Position numbers and translations under genes: made by a program | Assembly: GCA_030544215.1 (NCBI GenBank) | Contig: JARZZO010000013.1 | Location: forward strand, 43,783,196-43,847,195 | Direction: 5' to 3' | DNA from: Zantedeschia hybrid cultivar | Taxonomy: Eukaryota > Streptophyta > Magnoliopsida > Alismatales > Araceae | Length of the DNA stretch: 64,000 bases | In this document: positions 33,401 through 46,300 of the stretch, in pieces | Numbering within the stretch: the first letter of the stretch is position 1 | Layout of the letters: each line of letters starts with the position of its first letter | Notes under the pieces: model-generated | The model's input: the letters and a program-made list of their open reading frames with translations, nothing else | What the model was told of the DNA's origin: nothing | The model's database searches: none

Positions 33401-35272
33401 TGCAAAAGAGTCTTTTGCCTTCAAACATTAAGGTTGATCATAAAGACAAGCCCAAGTCATAGTCTTGGCTTATTCAACTATGAAAAGACCACTACAATTG
33501 ATGACTCTTAAGATTTTTAACCAATTAGGACAGCTATTTAACCTGTAGGACAGAAAATGCAGTTGTAAGTTCTTTTTGAAAAAGATCAAATTAAGGAATA
33601 TAGTTACAGATGCCACACTATATACCTATAATAGGTGGTTACTGGTTAGGGGATGGAATGCATTTCATTGAGATTATATACAAGGTAATTTGTGGAGTAG
33701 AGTCATCTTGGTGGTAGTCCTACATTTTGCTGGTGGAACCTCTATTAGCATTATATGCCTTCACTGTTAATGAACTTCCTCAATGGCTACTCAGCACTGG
33801 ATCATTTGGCCTATCCTAGCCAGTTATGACTGGGGACTGTTTGGGGGGAGGGTAATTTGGGATTCTCATTTCTGGGATAATTTAAGGTTGCCTATGATAA
33901 ATCATTAAATATTTTCTTAGAGATTCTATGAAGTGAGTGACAGAAAATGAATGGATAATTGCTTACATCTTACAAAATTACAAATCATTCCCTCCCTTCC
34001 TAGGTGATGATCAAATTCAATAACAGAAGCAAACAGGTAAAGTGATATCTGTATAGTCCATGCTTTTGCATTGAATTAACTGTTTCATGACTAACTTTAT
34101 GAAACTTGGGCATAATTATGGTTTTCCATGTTTGAACACGTGGTTAAGCAGACTGCTACATACCCATTGACCTGTTGGAAGTTTGCTTGTTTTAGGTAAT
34201 TAATTTCTCTTGCCACAGCCGCTATTAAGAGATGGCTTAAATATAAGAATTGAAATCCTTATGGACTTGGGGATGTGGCACATGTAAAAACAAAAAAAAA
34301 ATTGTTCTCAGATACATAAATCGCCAGACTAAATATGGGACTTGGAGTTGGTGGGCAAGCAAGGTGGTTGGAGTCTCTCCAGGGTGCCCCTGCAGAGAGT
34401 TCTGGGGTCACAATGGATTCAGCAGCCTTCTTCTTTTTTTTCTTTTTTTTGGTTCTTGAATGCAATGATTACTGCAGCAAAACTGCCTAAACCATTCTCA
34501 TACCAAATGTCCTAAGAGAGAGTTTAGAGCTAAATATTAATTGAGGGGAACACAACATATGTCACTTATTCTTGAATGCAATGATTACTGCAGCAAAACT
34601 GCCTAAACCAGTCTCATACCAATGTCCTGAGAGTTTAGAGCTAAATATTAATTGAGGGGAATATATACTAAGTAAGCTTTCATAATTGAAGGCTTTTGAT
34701 GCAAATGATGATATGTTTGTCATTTGTTTCTTTTGCAGAACTTAGACAGCCATGGATTCCTATGGAGCGCACTCGGACATGGACCATGGCCTTACCTGGT
34801 CATTCTCTCTGAAGTTGTTCAGACTTTCATCTTAGCAGACTTCTGTTGTTATTATGTAAAGAGGTAAGTCTGATGGACACAGTAACTATAGCTGTTCAAT
34901 GAAAGCTTTAGGCTGTTGTAAGCCTACTGGGTTCCATCTGAATTTCTTCTTCTAGGCACTGTTTGGTTTGACATAAAATACTGTAAAACACCGAATTCTA
35001 CAGTGTTTTACGATATTTTGTGTCAAACCAAGCAACACTTCCGGTCAACTGAGCTGTACCATTTTGAATTATTCAACTTTCATCCGTTAGATTCTGGATG
35101 CCCATGCTCTGGTGGTTGTTTATACCTCTTTTTTGTTTAACTGCGTGCTTATGGTTGTTTTTTAATCTCCTTATTGTTCACATCATGCTAACATAAGCAT
35201 GTATTTTGTTTGTCTTTTTTCAGTCTCATTGGTGGTGATCTTGTGCTGAGGCTGCCTTTAGGCGCCGTGTAA
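30414..35272 (+). CDS. ERD2-like protein (ER lumen protein-retaining receptor family)
   Basis: Member of the seven-helix KDEL-receptor superfamily, in the plant ERD2-like branch with a longer N-terminus. True ERD2 recycles H/KDEL proteins from Golgi to ER; the ligand of this branch is not settled. Exons 30414-30645, 32273-32472, 32622-32762, 32864-32944, 34739-34863 and 35224-35272 join in phase to 275 aa. An Arg/Lys-rich cytosolic N-terminus (about 1-28) is followed by a hydrophobic helix (VAAAVAALVFLWLVV). Then come DHDNLFVAAEACHAAGVAVL, the hallmark SLKSQELTAIFLAVRLYCSF (exon 2), IYMIRYKLRSSYMEDKD, FCVYLEAVSVLPQLQVMQ, TAHYVFALGVARFLSCAHWI, EVVQTFILADFCCYYVKS and the end LVLRLPLGAV. All introns are GT-AG. 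Intron 4 holds a 116-bp duplication and intron 5 a small MITE. The gene appears intact. Branch assignment comes from remembered plant homologues. Confidence 0.93.
30646..32272 (+). other. ERD2-like gene intron 1
   Basis: A 1.6-kb AT-rich intron starting with a (TCC)n tract right after the donor. Sequence near 30840-31150 has repeated GTAAGACGGTG/TTTTACGG-type words that may be a decayed MITE. No exon is seen. Confidence 0.5.
34453..34660. repeat. Direct duplication, 116-bp period, in ERD2-like intron 4
   Basis: TTCTTGAATGCAATGATTAC starts at 34453 and again at 34569. The copies run through GCAGCAAAACTGCCTAAACC to ATTAATTGAGGGGAA with a few indels. Both lie less than 300 bp before the exon at 34739. 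No coding content. Confidence 0.85.
34955..35040. mobile_element. Small palindromic MITE in ERD2-like intron 5
   Basis: GGTTTGACATAAAATACTGT and the complementary ACGATATTTTGTGTCAAACC form an almost perfect hairpin, with CCGAATTCTA at the tip. The outer CACTGTTTGG/AAGCAACACTT ends are less well matched. Related words occur at 17715-17825 and 36450-36480, suggesting a dispersed family. No clear target duplication. Confidence 0.6.
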
Positions 35273-36760
35273 GAGGCAAACATGCAAACTACGGAACCCC
35301 AGGATAAAATAGGGCGCTTACCTTTTCAGATGTCTGAAATTTGCAGACTTCAAGTTAACAGCTGTTTCACTAAAAACTTTCGGTTCTAAGTTCTGTTCTA
35401 AGTAGAGAAAAAAAAGGGTGTAAGCTCCATGGCCAAATCACATATTTAAGACTTATCAAATCCCGCTTGGAGGACTTACAGTGAGGCCTATTGTTGTTGG
35501 CTTTACTTGAAGAGTTACAATATTCTTACACCCTGAAGTTATTGCTGTGTTTGGTAGCTGGATTACTTTTCCTGTCGTAAACAATCTAAGATTAATCACA
35601 CCAAACCACATTTTGCTTTGACAACTAAATTAGTATTTTACCTGCGATAAGAAAAATAATTTAAGTAAAATAAATAAAAAATAGAATACATAAAAATTAA
35701 GTGTCATAATGCCCATTCAAACCAGAATAAGCAATTCAAACTTTTCGATCGAATTGTTTATTAGTTTATTTTAAAACAAGTCATTCTCCTGACTCGTCTC
35801 TTGTATTGCTGAAGGGTGGCAATCTTAGTGGATATGTAAATATTCTAAAGGAGTATTTCAAGAGAGTACAAAGCAATTCCCTTAGAACTCTTCATAGCAA
35901 CAACAGATTCTTCACAATAGTAGTGTTACTTGGCCATGATTTCACTCTCCAAAATGCTTTATATCCATCATTTATCGAAGTCTAAAAATTCTCTCTCTTT
36001 TCACCTTTCCTTTGGATAAAATAATCAATAATCCTGAGATAATGTATCCACAGATATGGCCAGGACATGAAGCATGGATAGGGTCCATTAACCATGGAGC
36101 ATGCAGACACCATTTACCTGAGATAACACCGAAGCACACATCAGCTCATCAAGGGCTCCTAATGTCTTGATTTATTAGAATCCATCTCTAAGTCAGCATT
36201 CGGCAAAATCAATCTCAATAAAAAAAAATGCAGATATGCGGAAATTTTGAAACTTCGTGACATAATAATCTTTCAATGTATATAGTTAATTTTAAATATA
36301 ATATAAATTTTAAATATATTCAATGTAAAATTGACATTGTAAAAATATACTTTTTGGAACGAATATGATTAAATCATGATAAATCACCATTTTTTGATTT
36401 ATGAGGATTTTGAATAATCTTTCAATAAATATTCTACTATTCATTTTAGGTGTTGGGTTCGACATAAAACAATGTAAAATAAAATCCTGTCCGATTTTTG
36501 TTGGCCATTTGGAGACCCATTCTCGTATATTGGATATCACAACGGTCTCTTGTTTTCCCTTTCATGTGTTTTACATGCGTCTAAACAGGTGCTCTCCGAT
36601 CTTAAAACAGTGAAAATTCACTTATTTAAAATTGACGGTCTTAAAATAGGTGAATCATGAAGTATTATGACGAAATAAACAACCCCTTAATATTCACATA
36701 TCTCAAACTAAATATTCAGATATCTTAGACTGCTGAGGAAGAGATCGATTGGTTATCCCA
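35273..36760. other. Intergenic after the ERD2-like gene
   Basis: Probable 3' UTR to about 35560. From 35560 to 35800 AT-rich DNA with AGAATAAGCAATTC and flanking AACAAT/ATTGTT words belongs to the GAATAAGC MITE family. The rest, to 36760, is AT-rich without a gene. Confidence 0.4.
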
Positions 36761-37640
36761 ATCGAATTCAAGGGCCACGATGGATATGATGCAATACGGT
36801 GTGAAGAGGGTCTACCTGGTTGTGGCCCAGTTGAGCTCAGTTGAGCTCAACTGGGGCAGTCCAAGAAGCCCATGGCCCACTTTCAAGGTGTCACGTGCAA
36901 CGAGGATATAAGCCTCTCCGCAAGCATCTAGCGGGACGCCCCCAAAGGCACAAGTCCCAAGAGGGGACCCCCCACCAAGCCCCCCAACAAATACACGAAG
37001 TTCTCGAGAGAGCCAGGCCCTCAGAGACATTTGTCGTGACTTCCTGAGTGGATCAGATTCTCGGGAAGGATCCAACTTTCCCCTGCTCCCTATTGGACAA
37101 GGCCAAGGTTTTTGGGGCCCAAACACCAAGACCCCAACTTCCCGAGAGGGTAGGAGCTCTCGGGATGGTTCAAATTATCTCTTTCCTGCTAGTAACGAGA
37201 ATCACGGTCAAACTATTGCAAACGTCCATTCAAAGAAACCCCACGATCTCCGCCTCTCATTAAGAGAGGGGATCGTGCTTTCTAGTATGTGGGCCCAAAT
37301 CATAGGCCACCAGTTAGCCGTTACAGAACTATCCTCCAATGCCTCACCGAGAGGGCGATATAAATATACCAGTCCTCCTCCAAACAAGGTACGCATACTT
37401 GCACCCCAACAAACCTTAGCCACTCAGTCGCCTTTTGCTCAAGGATTTAACTTAGGCATCGGAGGATCTTTTTCCCACCTAGACAAGGGACCCCTTAACT
37501 ATCCCCTTTCTTTTATTGGTTTTTGCTTTGTGTGTTCTTCCATCCAACTACAAATTATATCAAGTAGCCAGAGATTTGATCAGATGGTCCTCAGCGTCTA
37601 TCAATTTTTGACCACTAACAGTACAAATCAGTCATTATGT
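36760..37640 (+). mobile_element. LTR-like retroelement remnant
   Basis: GC-balanced DNA standing out from AT-rich flanks. It carries a 30-bp near-perfect palindrome (36826-36855) built on GAGCTC, a TATA-like GATATAAATA (37359-37368), and downstream AACTTAGGCATCGGAGGATC (from about 37449), a word typical of the R/U5 part of plant Ty3/gypsy LTRs. No internal domains, second LTR, PBS or target duplication were found, so it may be a solo LTR or a fragment. Boundaries are approximate. Confidence 0.5.
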
Positions 37641-38860
37641 GGTTACAAACATAACCAATTCGCTTCATAACCAACTAGTGAGACTAGCTCAAACGCCTTT
37701 CTAATTAAGATTTTTGGTATTTATTTTGATAAAAATCCGAAGAATGGACGAAAGACACGATACAACCCTCTTTCCTCAGGCAATGCAAGGAAATGTGGTT
37801 GAACAACTGGTTTGACATGTCGTTTGAGATCAAGTGAGCTTGGCACTCGCGGCATTATATGTGAATATTTGTTGCACCACAACATGTTTGGCGGTGGGTA
37901 AGCACTTGTTTTGAAGAGAAGATAATTTTTTTAAGAGAACAAAACCATTTGTTGCACCGCAGCATGCCTTCACTTACAATGTGTACGGGCAAATTTAGTA
38001 CTTCAACTTATTTTTTTAATCAAGTGATCAATTTATCATTAGCTCCTATGAGTAAGCATGCCAAAGCATGGAAGACAAGATCAAAACAATCTATTAAAAT
38101 GTTTAAAAATTAAAACCAAGTTAATACACCAACACTATAACCACATTTAACAAGGAAATCATGTTGCTGTAAGGAAGAGGCACACCTAGAGCCCTTGCTG
38201 CTATTGTGGCGATTGAGAGAGAGAGTATGGAAAGAGAAGAGATGTTGCTACTGAGGAAGGGTGGCTATAACTATTATTGGCTGAGGATGCGTGAGAGAGG
38301 ACAAAGGAAGGGCAATTGTAGTTGCTCTTGGTTGAGGATGCGCGAGAGAGGATGAAGGAAGGGAGGCCGCAGGTGCTGTTGGCTAAGGATGCGAGAGAGA
38401 GGACGGAGAGAGGGAGAGAGTTGGATGACTGCAACTACTACGAGCTCCGAGAAGAGGGCGGTGGTCCCTTCAGCAAGAGAGAAGGGTGGGACTTTGTGCG
38501 ACGCCACGTGGGGTCGGGGTTGGTCACGAGTGGGGGGTAGGGCTTTTGGACGGGAACTTGAATGGGTTGGTCTTGCCAAGACCGACTTTTAGTCGACTTC
38601 ATGAAAGCCAATTTGGAGTTGGCGTTACTAACCCCAATATTTCACCATGCCCACCACACGCCCAGAGGTACAACCAACAGATGTGTGTGTGCCCAATGTG
38701 CTCAACGGTGTCAGGTGACTAGTTTTGTAAATATTTTTAAAATATAATTACATATTTAAATATTTATTAAAATATGCTTAAAATAATAAAAACCTAAGAT
38801 GCAACACTGGAGAGAGAATTTAACCTACACACAAGATAGGGGAAGAGAGAGAGATATGTC
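37640..38860. other. Intergenic between the LTR remnant and the second Helitron
   Basis: AT-rich to 38160, then purine-rich repetitive DNA (51-bp repeat, listed separately), then a GC-richer stretch to 38730. The ORFs in both directions across 38200-38720 arise from the repeat. No gene recognised. Confidence 0.4.
38228..38431. repeat. 51-bp tandem repeat, purine-rich
   Basis: GG(C/T)T(G/A)AGGATGCG occurs at 38279, 38330 and 38381, exactly 51 bp apart, each followed by a GAGAGAGGA tract. A more diverged unit precedes the first. Because 51 is a multiple of three, frames stay open and give spurious repetitive ORFs. Confidence 0.75.
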
Positions 38861-40124
38861 TCTATACTATATATATTAAATAACATTCTCTAGTGCCACG
38901 TGTCAACACCAAAATTCTTTATCTTGGCTAAATTCTCTCTCTCTCTCCGTTTCCTATTAATATCTATGTCTCATATTAATTATATCTCATTAATTCTCTC
39001 TCTCTCTTTCTCCTTCTTTCTTATTAGTTCTCCCTCTCCCCCCCCCCTCTCTCATTAATTCTCACTCTCTCCCCTCTCTCTCTCTCTCTCTCTTTAATTC
39101 TCCATCTCTCCTCCTCTCTCTCATTAATTGTCACTCTCTCCCCCCTCTCTCTCATTAATTCTCTCTTTCTCCCATCTCTCTCTACATAAGTATTATTATT
39201 ATTATTATCTCTCTTTCTCTTCTTTCACATTTTCTCTCTCCCTATTAATACTTTGATTTCTTTTTTTGTCTTGTATTATTATCATTGTTGTTGTTGTTAT
39301 TGTTGTTGCAATCTCTTGGGATAGTAATAACTAATTTTTAACATTATTATTATTATTATGGTAGTTTTATCGGATAATAAGAACTAATTTAATACTATTA
39401 TTATTAAAATAATAATATTAAAATGGTAGTCTCATAGGATAATGGTAATTAATTATTATTATTATCATCATCATCATCTCTTTTTCTCCTCTTTTACATT
39501 TTCTCAATCTCTTGAGATAATAATAATTAATTTTGCATCATCATCATCATTATTATTATTGTTGAGAAGTCTCATGAGATAATAATAATTAATTTAAATA
39601 TTTTTATTTTTATTTTTAAAATTATTATTATTATTATTATTATTAACGAAACCAATCTCTCTATTGCTTTTCTCACTCATATTATTATTATTATTAATGT
39701 TGCGACAATCTTTTAGGATAATAATAATAAATTTTGATATTGATTATCATTATTGAGAGAGTCTTATGAAATAATAATAACTAATTTCATTATTAACAAG
39801 ACTAGTCTTTCTTTTATTTTTCTCCTAATATATAGTTCAACACAATATTTATTAAGATAACCTCATAGGATAATAATAATAACCTTGAGTTTACTTTTTA
39901 ATTTTCTCTCAATCTATATTTCAATTGGATACAATGATTCTGAATTTTTAATATTTACCACATAACTAAGTTAATATTCATAGAAAAATGTTAGTATTTT
40001 TTAATATATATTTGTCTATAATTATTTTATTTATTTTTTAAAAATATAAAAATTAACTTTACTTATATTAGTTATAATTTTTTATTCAAATATATTAATT
40101 CGCGGCGGATGGCACGGGATCTAG
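38861..40124 (+). mobile_element. Helitron-like element (about 1.26 kb) next to the helicase promoter
   Basis: The 5' end TCTATACTATATATATTAAA closely resembles the 5' end of the Helitron at 23896. The 3' end is CTAG (40121-40124) followed by T, about 10 bases after a GC-rich patch (CGCGGCGGATGGCACGGG) that looks like a decayed terminal hairpin. As in the first element, the interior is CT-rich tandem DNA (CTCTCATTAATTCTC-type units, 38990-39180), then very AT-rich DNA with many ATAATAATAA tracts. The base before the 5' end is C where A is expected, so that end may be shifted by a few bases. No coding capacity. Confidence 0.7.
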
Positions 40125-40211
40125 TAGATACATATATTAGACAGAGAAGAAGATAAAATGGTGCGGCAGCGGGCCTGGCTATGTGGATATTTGTATCGCC
40201 ACACGAGCCCT

Positions 40212-40218
40212 TTATAAG
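40212..40218 (+). promoter_or_regulatory. TATA box of the RH3 helicase gene
   Basis: TTATAAG, 135 bp before the ATG, followed by a CT-rich leader. It lies about 90 bp downstream of the end of the Helitron-like element, so the upstream promoter must be very short or include the transposon. Confidence 0.6.
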
Positions 40219-40352
40219 AGCTCGCGAGGTGGCCTTATCGCTATTCCCTCCCTCCTCGGCCCCTCGTCTCGGCCGGCTTCGCCTCCTCTTCCCATTCCCA
40301 TTTCTATCTCCTCAAAGAAACCCCTCCTTAAACCCTATCCATTGGGGCAGCC

Positions 40353-43300
40353 ATGTCCTCCGTCATAGGCGTCTCCTCGCTCTACCAGACCGCCGCCACC
40401 GAGAAGCCACCGCTAAAGGCGGCACCTTTGCCCTCCGCCGCTGCGCCGTCGTCCTTCCGCTGCTTCCTCAGGGGTGCACCGAGGGGCCGGGCGCTTGTTG
40501 TGTCGGCCATCGCCACCCCCAACTCCGTGCTCAGCGAGGAGGCCTTCAAGGGCCTGGGCGGACGCTCCTTCACCAAGTCGCCGCTGGAGGACGAGTTGGA
40601 GGAGGAAGAGGATGGTGAAAGGTTCCAGGAGGACGATGGGTCGGAGGAGGAGGTGGTGGGGGGCGGCGGCGGCGACGAGCTCGCCATTTCTAACCTGCGC
40701 TTGCCGCAGCAGCTGGTGGACTCGCTCAAGAAGCGAGGGATTACCCATCTCTTCCCCATCCAGGTCTTCTTCCGTGTTCCTGTTTCGGCCTGCTATTGTC
40801 GTCTTCTCTTTGAAACCAACATTTCTGGTTGCTCTTATCCCCTTGTATTATTAACCGGATTCACGAAAGGTTTGGGACTTTCTCACAAAGTTTGGAGCTT
40901 TGTGCCCGCAGCCTCCCCTGTTTTGGTGTTTGAATTCTGCCTAATGATGGCTTCCCGAACATGACTTAACATGCTTTCGACGCCACTGGATAATTTCTTT
41001 TCCATTTACGAATAAAAGCAGCGATTTTTAACTGTAATATCTACGATTTTGTTATCTTCGATTGCTGGAAGTATCGTGCATTCACTACATAAATCTGGAA
41101 GAAATTTTACTCTGGTTGTTGAACTTGTGGCAATTGTTTGTGTATTGTAGTTTCCCAAGCTTGATTTCTGTACTTGCCATATGTATGTATGTGTAACTTT
41201 TATGTTGGATTGCACACCTACTCGCTATTGCTGAGATGAGGCTTTTAATTTTAGAGAGCTGTACTTGAACCTGCCCTTGAGGGTAGAGATATTATTGCCC
41301 GGGCAAAGACTGGGACAGGCAAGACACTGGCATTTGGAATCCCTATCATCAAAAAACTTACATTGAGCAATGAAGGAAGGAATATTTATAGGTAATTTCT
41401 ATTGTCGTGGGCCTAAAATATATATATCATTGATTGTTCTTCCTTTTTCTTCATGCATCTGCTTTTTTACCCTCCTCCTGCAGGGCTGGACGACTTCCTC
41501 GTGTGCTGGTTCTAGCACCTACTAGGGAGTTAGCCAAGCAAGTAGAAAAGGAAATCAAAGAAACAGCCCCCTATCTGAATACAGTCTGTGTTTATGGAGG
41601 TGTTTCTTATAACATCCAACAAAATGCAATTTCTCGTGGTGTTGATGTGGTGGTGGGAACACCAGGCCGGCTTATTGACTTGATAAATAGTGGCACCCTT
41701 AAGTTGAGCGAAGTTCAATATTTGGTCCTTGACGAAGCTGACCAGATGCTTGCTGTTGGATTTGAGGAAGATGTGGAAGTAATATTAGATAAATTGCCAC
41801 GGGAACGCCAGAGTATGCTTTTCTCAGCAACGATGCCTGGTTGGGTGAACAAATTAGCAAGAAAGCACCTTGATAACCCTTTGACAATTGATCTGGTAAA
41901 TCCATGTTTTTTGGAATTGTAGTTTTATTTGTCGTAGTTGCTCAAAACATGCAACTTTTTCTTTCCTTTTTGGTTAACACCTATGCTATGAGGTATGGAA
42001 ACATTATATCTCTGAGGACATCTCAGTATAATTTTTGCAAAATCAGATGCACTGGCATGCTTACAGTGCCAATTCTAGTATGTACCAAGGATGCTGACTT
42101 ATCATGTGCCAGTTTCTTTAGCAATGGTATAATAAGGCTGTGCCTTCATTGTACAACATAGTTGTTTTATATTGTACACTGCTGATTGCTGTTGTGAAAT
42201 TGGTGGTATAATCCATAACATCTTTTGGGGAAAAAAGGCAAGGCACTTAGCAATGGATGTGTCTTGTCACAATTATGGTGCTAGAATTTGGGAATATGTC
42301 CACTGGTGTCTATGTTGGAGATTTTGTGTATACACCTTTGTGCATGACAGTGAGAAACCCAGACCTACAGTTTGCCAAGAGACTTTGGACACCTGGGCTA
42401 TCATTCCTAATGGGCATAGCTGTTATTGAAATTAAGGTTCTAACTCGGTTGTGGCTGACCTGATTTAGGATGAAGCAGGTGATCTGTCTTGATCTCATTC
42501 TGATGCCACGATCAGTATTCACATTCTATCCACCTTGTGATGAACAGTGACTATAGTTCATTTGCCTCCCAGCCACAAAAGGCATTTGGTGCTCTTCAGC
42601 TCTTCAATAACCACACCACCTACATGGGTTCTTTCTGTGCAATGTTGCCAAACAAATGAAGAAAACTTCTATGGAAGCACTTCAAAAGTTTGTTTTGCAG
42701 GGTTTTGCACTTTTGTTGATTGATTAACATATACCAATCTTGCATTATAATCTCTTTCATTAGTTGTCAATTAATCGGAAAATAGTCTTATCATCATCAT
42801 CATCATCACTATGACCACCATCAAAGCATTATCTCATTTATTTTGGGTCTACTACATGAATTATGTCCTGCCACTTTATTCTCTTCAATGACATATTTGT
42901 GGTAGAACCCGGAAGTCAGAAAATACTTTTAGTCGGCAGTAAATTGGCTTTTTATACAACCTGGGGCTCCACTGATCATTCCATGTTCACTGTGCTACTT
43001 TCTGCTTGAGCCAGCTTTATAGTTCAATGTGTTTCTTCAGTTTCCATGTAGTGCATTTATGAGCAAATTTAACTCTTCAGATGGACATTGCTTCATTATA
43101 GCTTTCTTGAGCAGTGACATGAATGTGTGGATCAATTGACTTTGTCCAAGTCTGATTCTTGAAAATCATGCTATTGGAGCTCCTTCAAGTCTCATGGGAT
43201 TCAGATTCAAATTTTCTGTGATTCCATCTTTCCTTTTAATAAATAATGGCAACTTTAGATCATGATGTATGGAAACTGGATTAGATGTTATACTTGGATG

Positions 43301-46300
43301 GTTATGTTTTATCTTCTCATATTCTGTTAGATATTGTTATTCTTTCTTCATTCCTTTTTTCTCCCCTGAATACAGGTTGGTGATGAAGAGGAAAAGCTAG
43401 CAGAGGGTATCAAACTTTATGCAGTTCCAACTACTTCAACATCAAAGCGCACCATCCTTAGTGACCTAATCACGGTATGTAAGAATCTCACTATTAATTT
43501 GATGCTCTTTCAACTACATAAAGTTAAAAATTCTCTCAAGAATATTTTACCATAACTGTCCTATCGGTACTGAAATTGACCACCTATATAAATATCTCTG
43601 TCCTCATAATCTTCTCTCTCCATCCCCATTGTGCTCGTCAATGTGTGGGGAAAATTACATATGATGTTACATCATGGAAGGAACTTATCTTCTACCCTTT
43701 GCGTGGTGGGTCAGTCTTGTCTCATCAGGGTATAAGGTTCGTAAACGAGGGAAGATGCTAGCAAGTCATTTGTCTTTAACTACTAACTGCATAGTAGTAG
43801 AGGTTGCTAGCAACTACAGAATCACGGTGTGACCATGAGAGATTTATGCCATCTAATGAAGTCCATCTTTGAGAACCAACTGTCCCTATAGGATCCATTG
43901 GTTCCATTCTGATTGAATCTGGCTTCTGAGGTTTGGTCATGATAAGCTATAGTTTAGGTGGAAGGTGGTTGCCTTGATTGTTTGTAACAAGTTCCAAAAT
44001 CAGAAGTTTGGTTACTGTTATTTATGCATCTTAGCATGACATAAACAGTTGAGATTCCCAGTTGGAAATAATGCTGCTAATAAAAATAATTGAAAATTTT
44101 CAAATGCCAGGACAGCTAGTCAAAGCATTTTTGGTTATGAAAATAGTACATACCATAATAAAGACGAGCAAGATGTTAGTTAATGGTGTTGCAATCCTTG
44201 TCAGCTCTTTTCCCCAGGCTTGATGTCTGATGCATGAGTAATTGATGCTAATTTGAGATGAATTTCTGTGTCATTTCTTGGGTACCTCCAGGATGAAATG
44301 ATAGGAAGATTGAACATAGAGATGATGAGATTTTCCCTTCTTCAGGGTATTCCCACTTCATTCTTTGACCTAATCTACTGATGCCCGGATAAGAGAATGC
44401 AACTATGTCAGTTCCTCATCTAGTTTTATGGAAGATGGGGCCTTGAATCCAGCCTCATTTATTCATGCAAATAAATCTCGACGAAATCCTCCTTTTGGAG
44501 GCAATGTCACGATAGATGCCATATATCCGACATTCAAAAATAGTGTAAATTTATACTTGAATATCTCATCACTCTTCTCGCACTTTATGTATCCTGTTAA
44601 AAAAGAAAGTCGCAAAATATATAAGCCTAATTAGTTGTCCCCTAGCCTCTTTTTTTAAACTAAACTTCTTAGACTGTAAAAGTGTCTGACTTGTTTTATA
44701 TGGGATCAACATCTGAATAAATGTTCTACTTGTCTATCTCTTCAGGTTTATGCAAAGGGTGGAAAGACCATTGTTTTCACTCGGACAAAACGAGATGCTG
44801 ATGAAGTATCAATGGCCTTAACTAATAGTATCACTTCTGAAGCATTGCATGGGGACATTTCTCAGCGTCAGCGAGAGAGAACACTGAATGGTTTTCGTCA
44901 AGGAAAGTTCACAGTACTTGTTGCAACGGATGTAGCTGCACGTGGTCTTGACATCCCCAATGTTGACTTGGTGAGTGGTTTAGAAATGTTTCACATTCTC
45001 TTGGCATATATTTCATGTTCTAAAAAATTGCTGTATCAGGTCAAGTTTGGCTGACCTTGTTATCTTAGTTTTTTTTCTTTTTTTTGGTTAGCTTCCCTAC
45101 TCTATTCCAACTGGCTGAGACTGATTCATTACGACCCTCTTTCATAACTAGGTTGTTTATCCCAATGTAAAGTAATTCATGATTGCTTGAGAGGCTTTTT
45201 TGCTTTGTAACCATATTGGTATTCTATGTGAAATAAGAAAAAGTAGATTAATCAAAATAAATAAAAAACATAAAATTAGTATAGTTAACTCTTATTCCAG
45301 GTAGAATAAGCAGGCCAACCTTTTTTAGTCCAATTGCTTATTCCCAAGCAACCAAACTGAACAGGCTAAGATAACCCAAAGAAGCCATCCTGTTGTAGGA
45401 TTACTTGGTTATCAAGGAGGGCCTAAAGGAGGAAAGAAGAGGTGAAAAAGAAATGAAAAAGGGAAGAGAAAGGAAAAGAGGGAAAAGGGAAGAAAAAGGG
45501 AAAAAAATTGCCTGTGATCATTGCTAATTCATGCAGCCCTTGCCTGCCACTATCTCTGCTATCATTGTTACTGCTGTAGCGACTGTGTCATTGTGGTCCT
45601 GAATTGTTGTGGCTGCCACAGTTGCATATTCTTCTACTGCAGGTGGCGGTGCAGCTATGGCTGCCATCATCATTTGCCATTGCCATCTTGTCCTCAGCCA
45701 CTGGTAGCAAGACTTTATTAAAAACTGGAAATGAGAGGGGTAACAAGAAAAGGAGAGGAATATACATTTTTTTTTTTAAAATAATCCATCTGCTGGGTTA
45801 GCTGCTGCCATCATCATCTTGTCACCATTTCTGTGTGTTCGACTCCTGCATTTCTCAACCCAGTATGCATGTGAACAGGGGGTGCAAGCTGTATGCCTGG
45901 ACTTCTCATTGCTGGAGCTGGGACATTACCAGTGGGTTTTTAGACTGCCCCAGATGCAGCCTTTGTTCCTTCAAGATAAGGCAATTTTCCTGTGCATTTG
46001 TGGGCGAGTAGTTGCGGTAAAACCCTTGTATGCTCCAAAATAAGGCAGAAGGGGGTGTTTTGGTTTTTTTTTTGGGGGGGGGTGGGGGGTGGGGAGGGTG
46101 ATACTGTTGCTACAGTTTGCTGGTCGTACATGCCTGCAGTTGCAATTCCCTGCTGCTGACAGTGGCATATCCTGCACACCAAAGAAACTGATAAGAAAAA
46201 AGAATTAACATGGAAACATTTTATATCATATTGTTATAAATGGACCCTACACATATTCCAAATTTATCAGATAGCTACACTTCTCCTAGAAGTGGATGAC

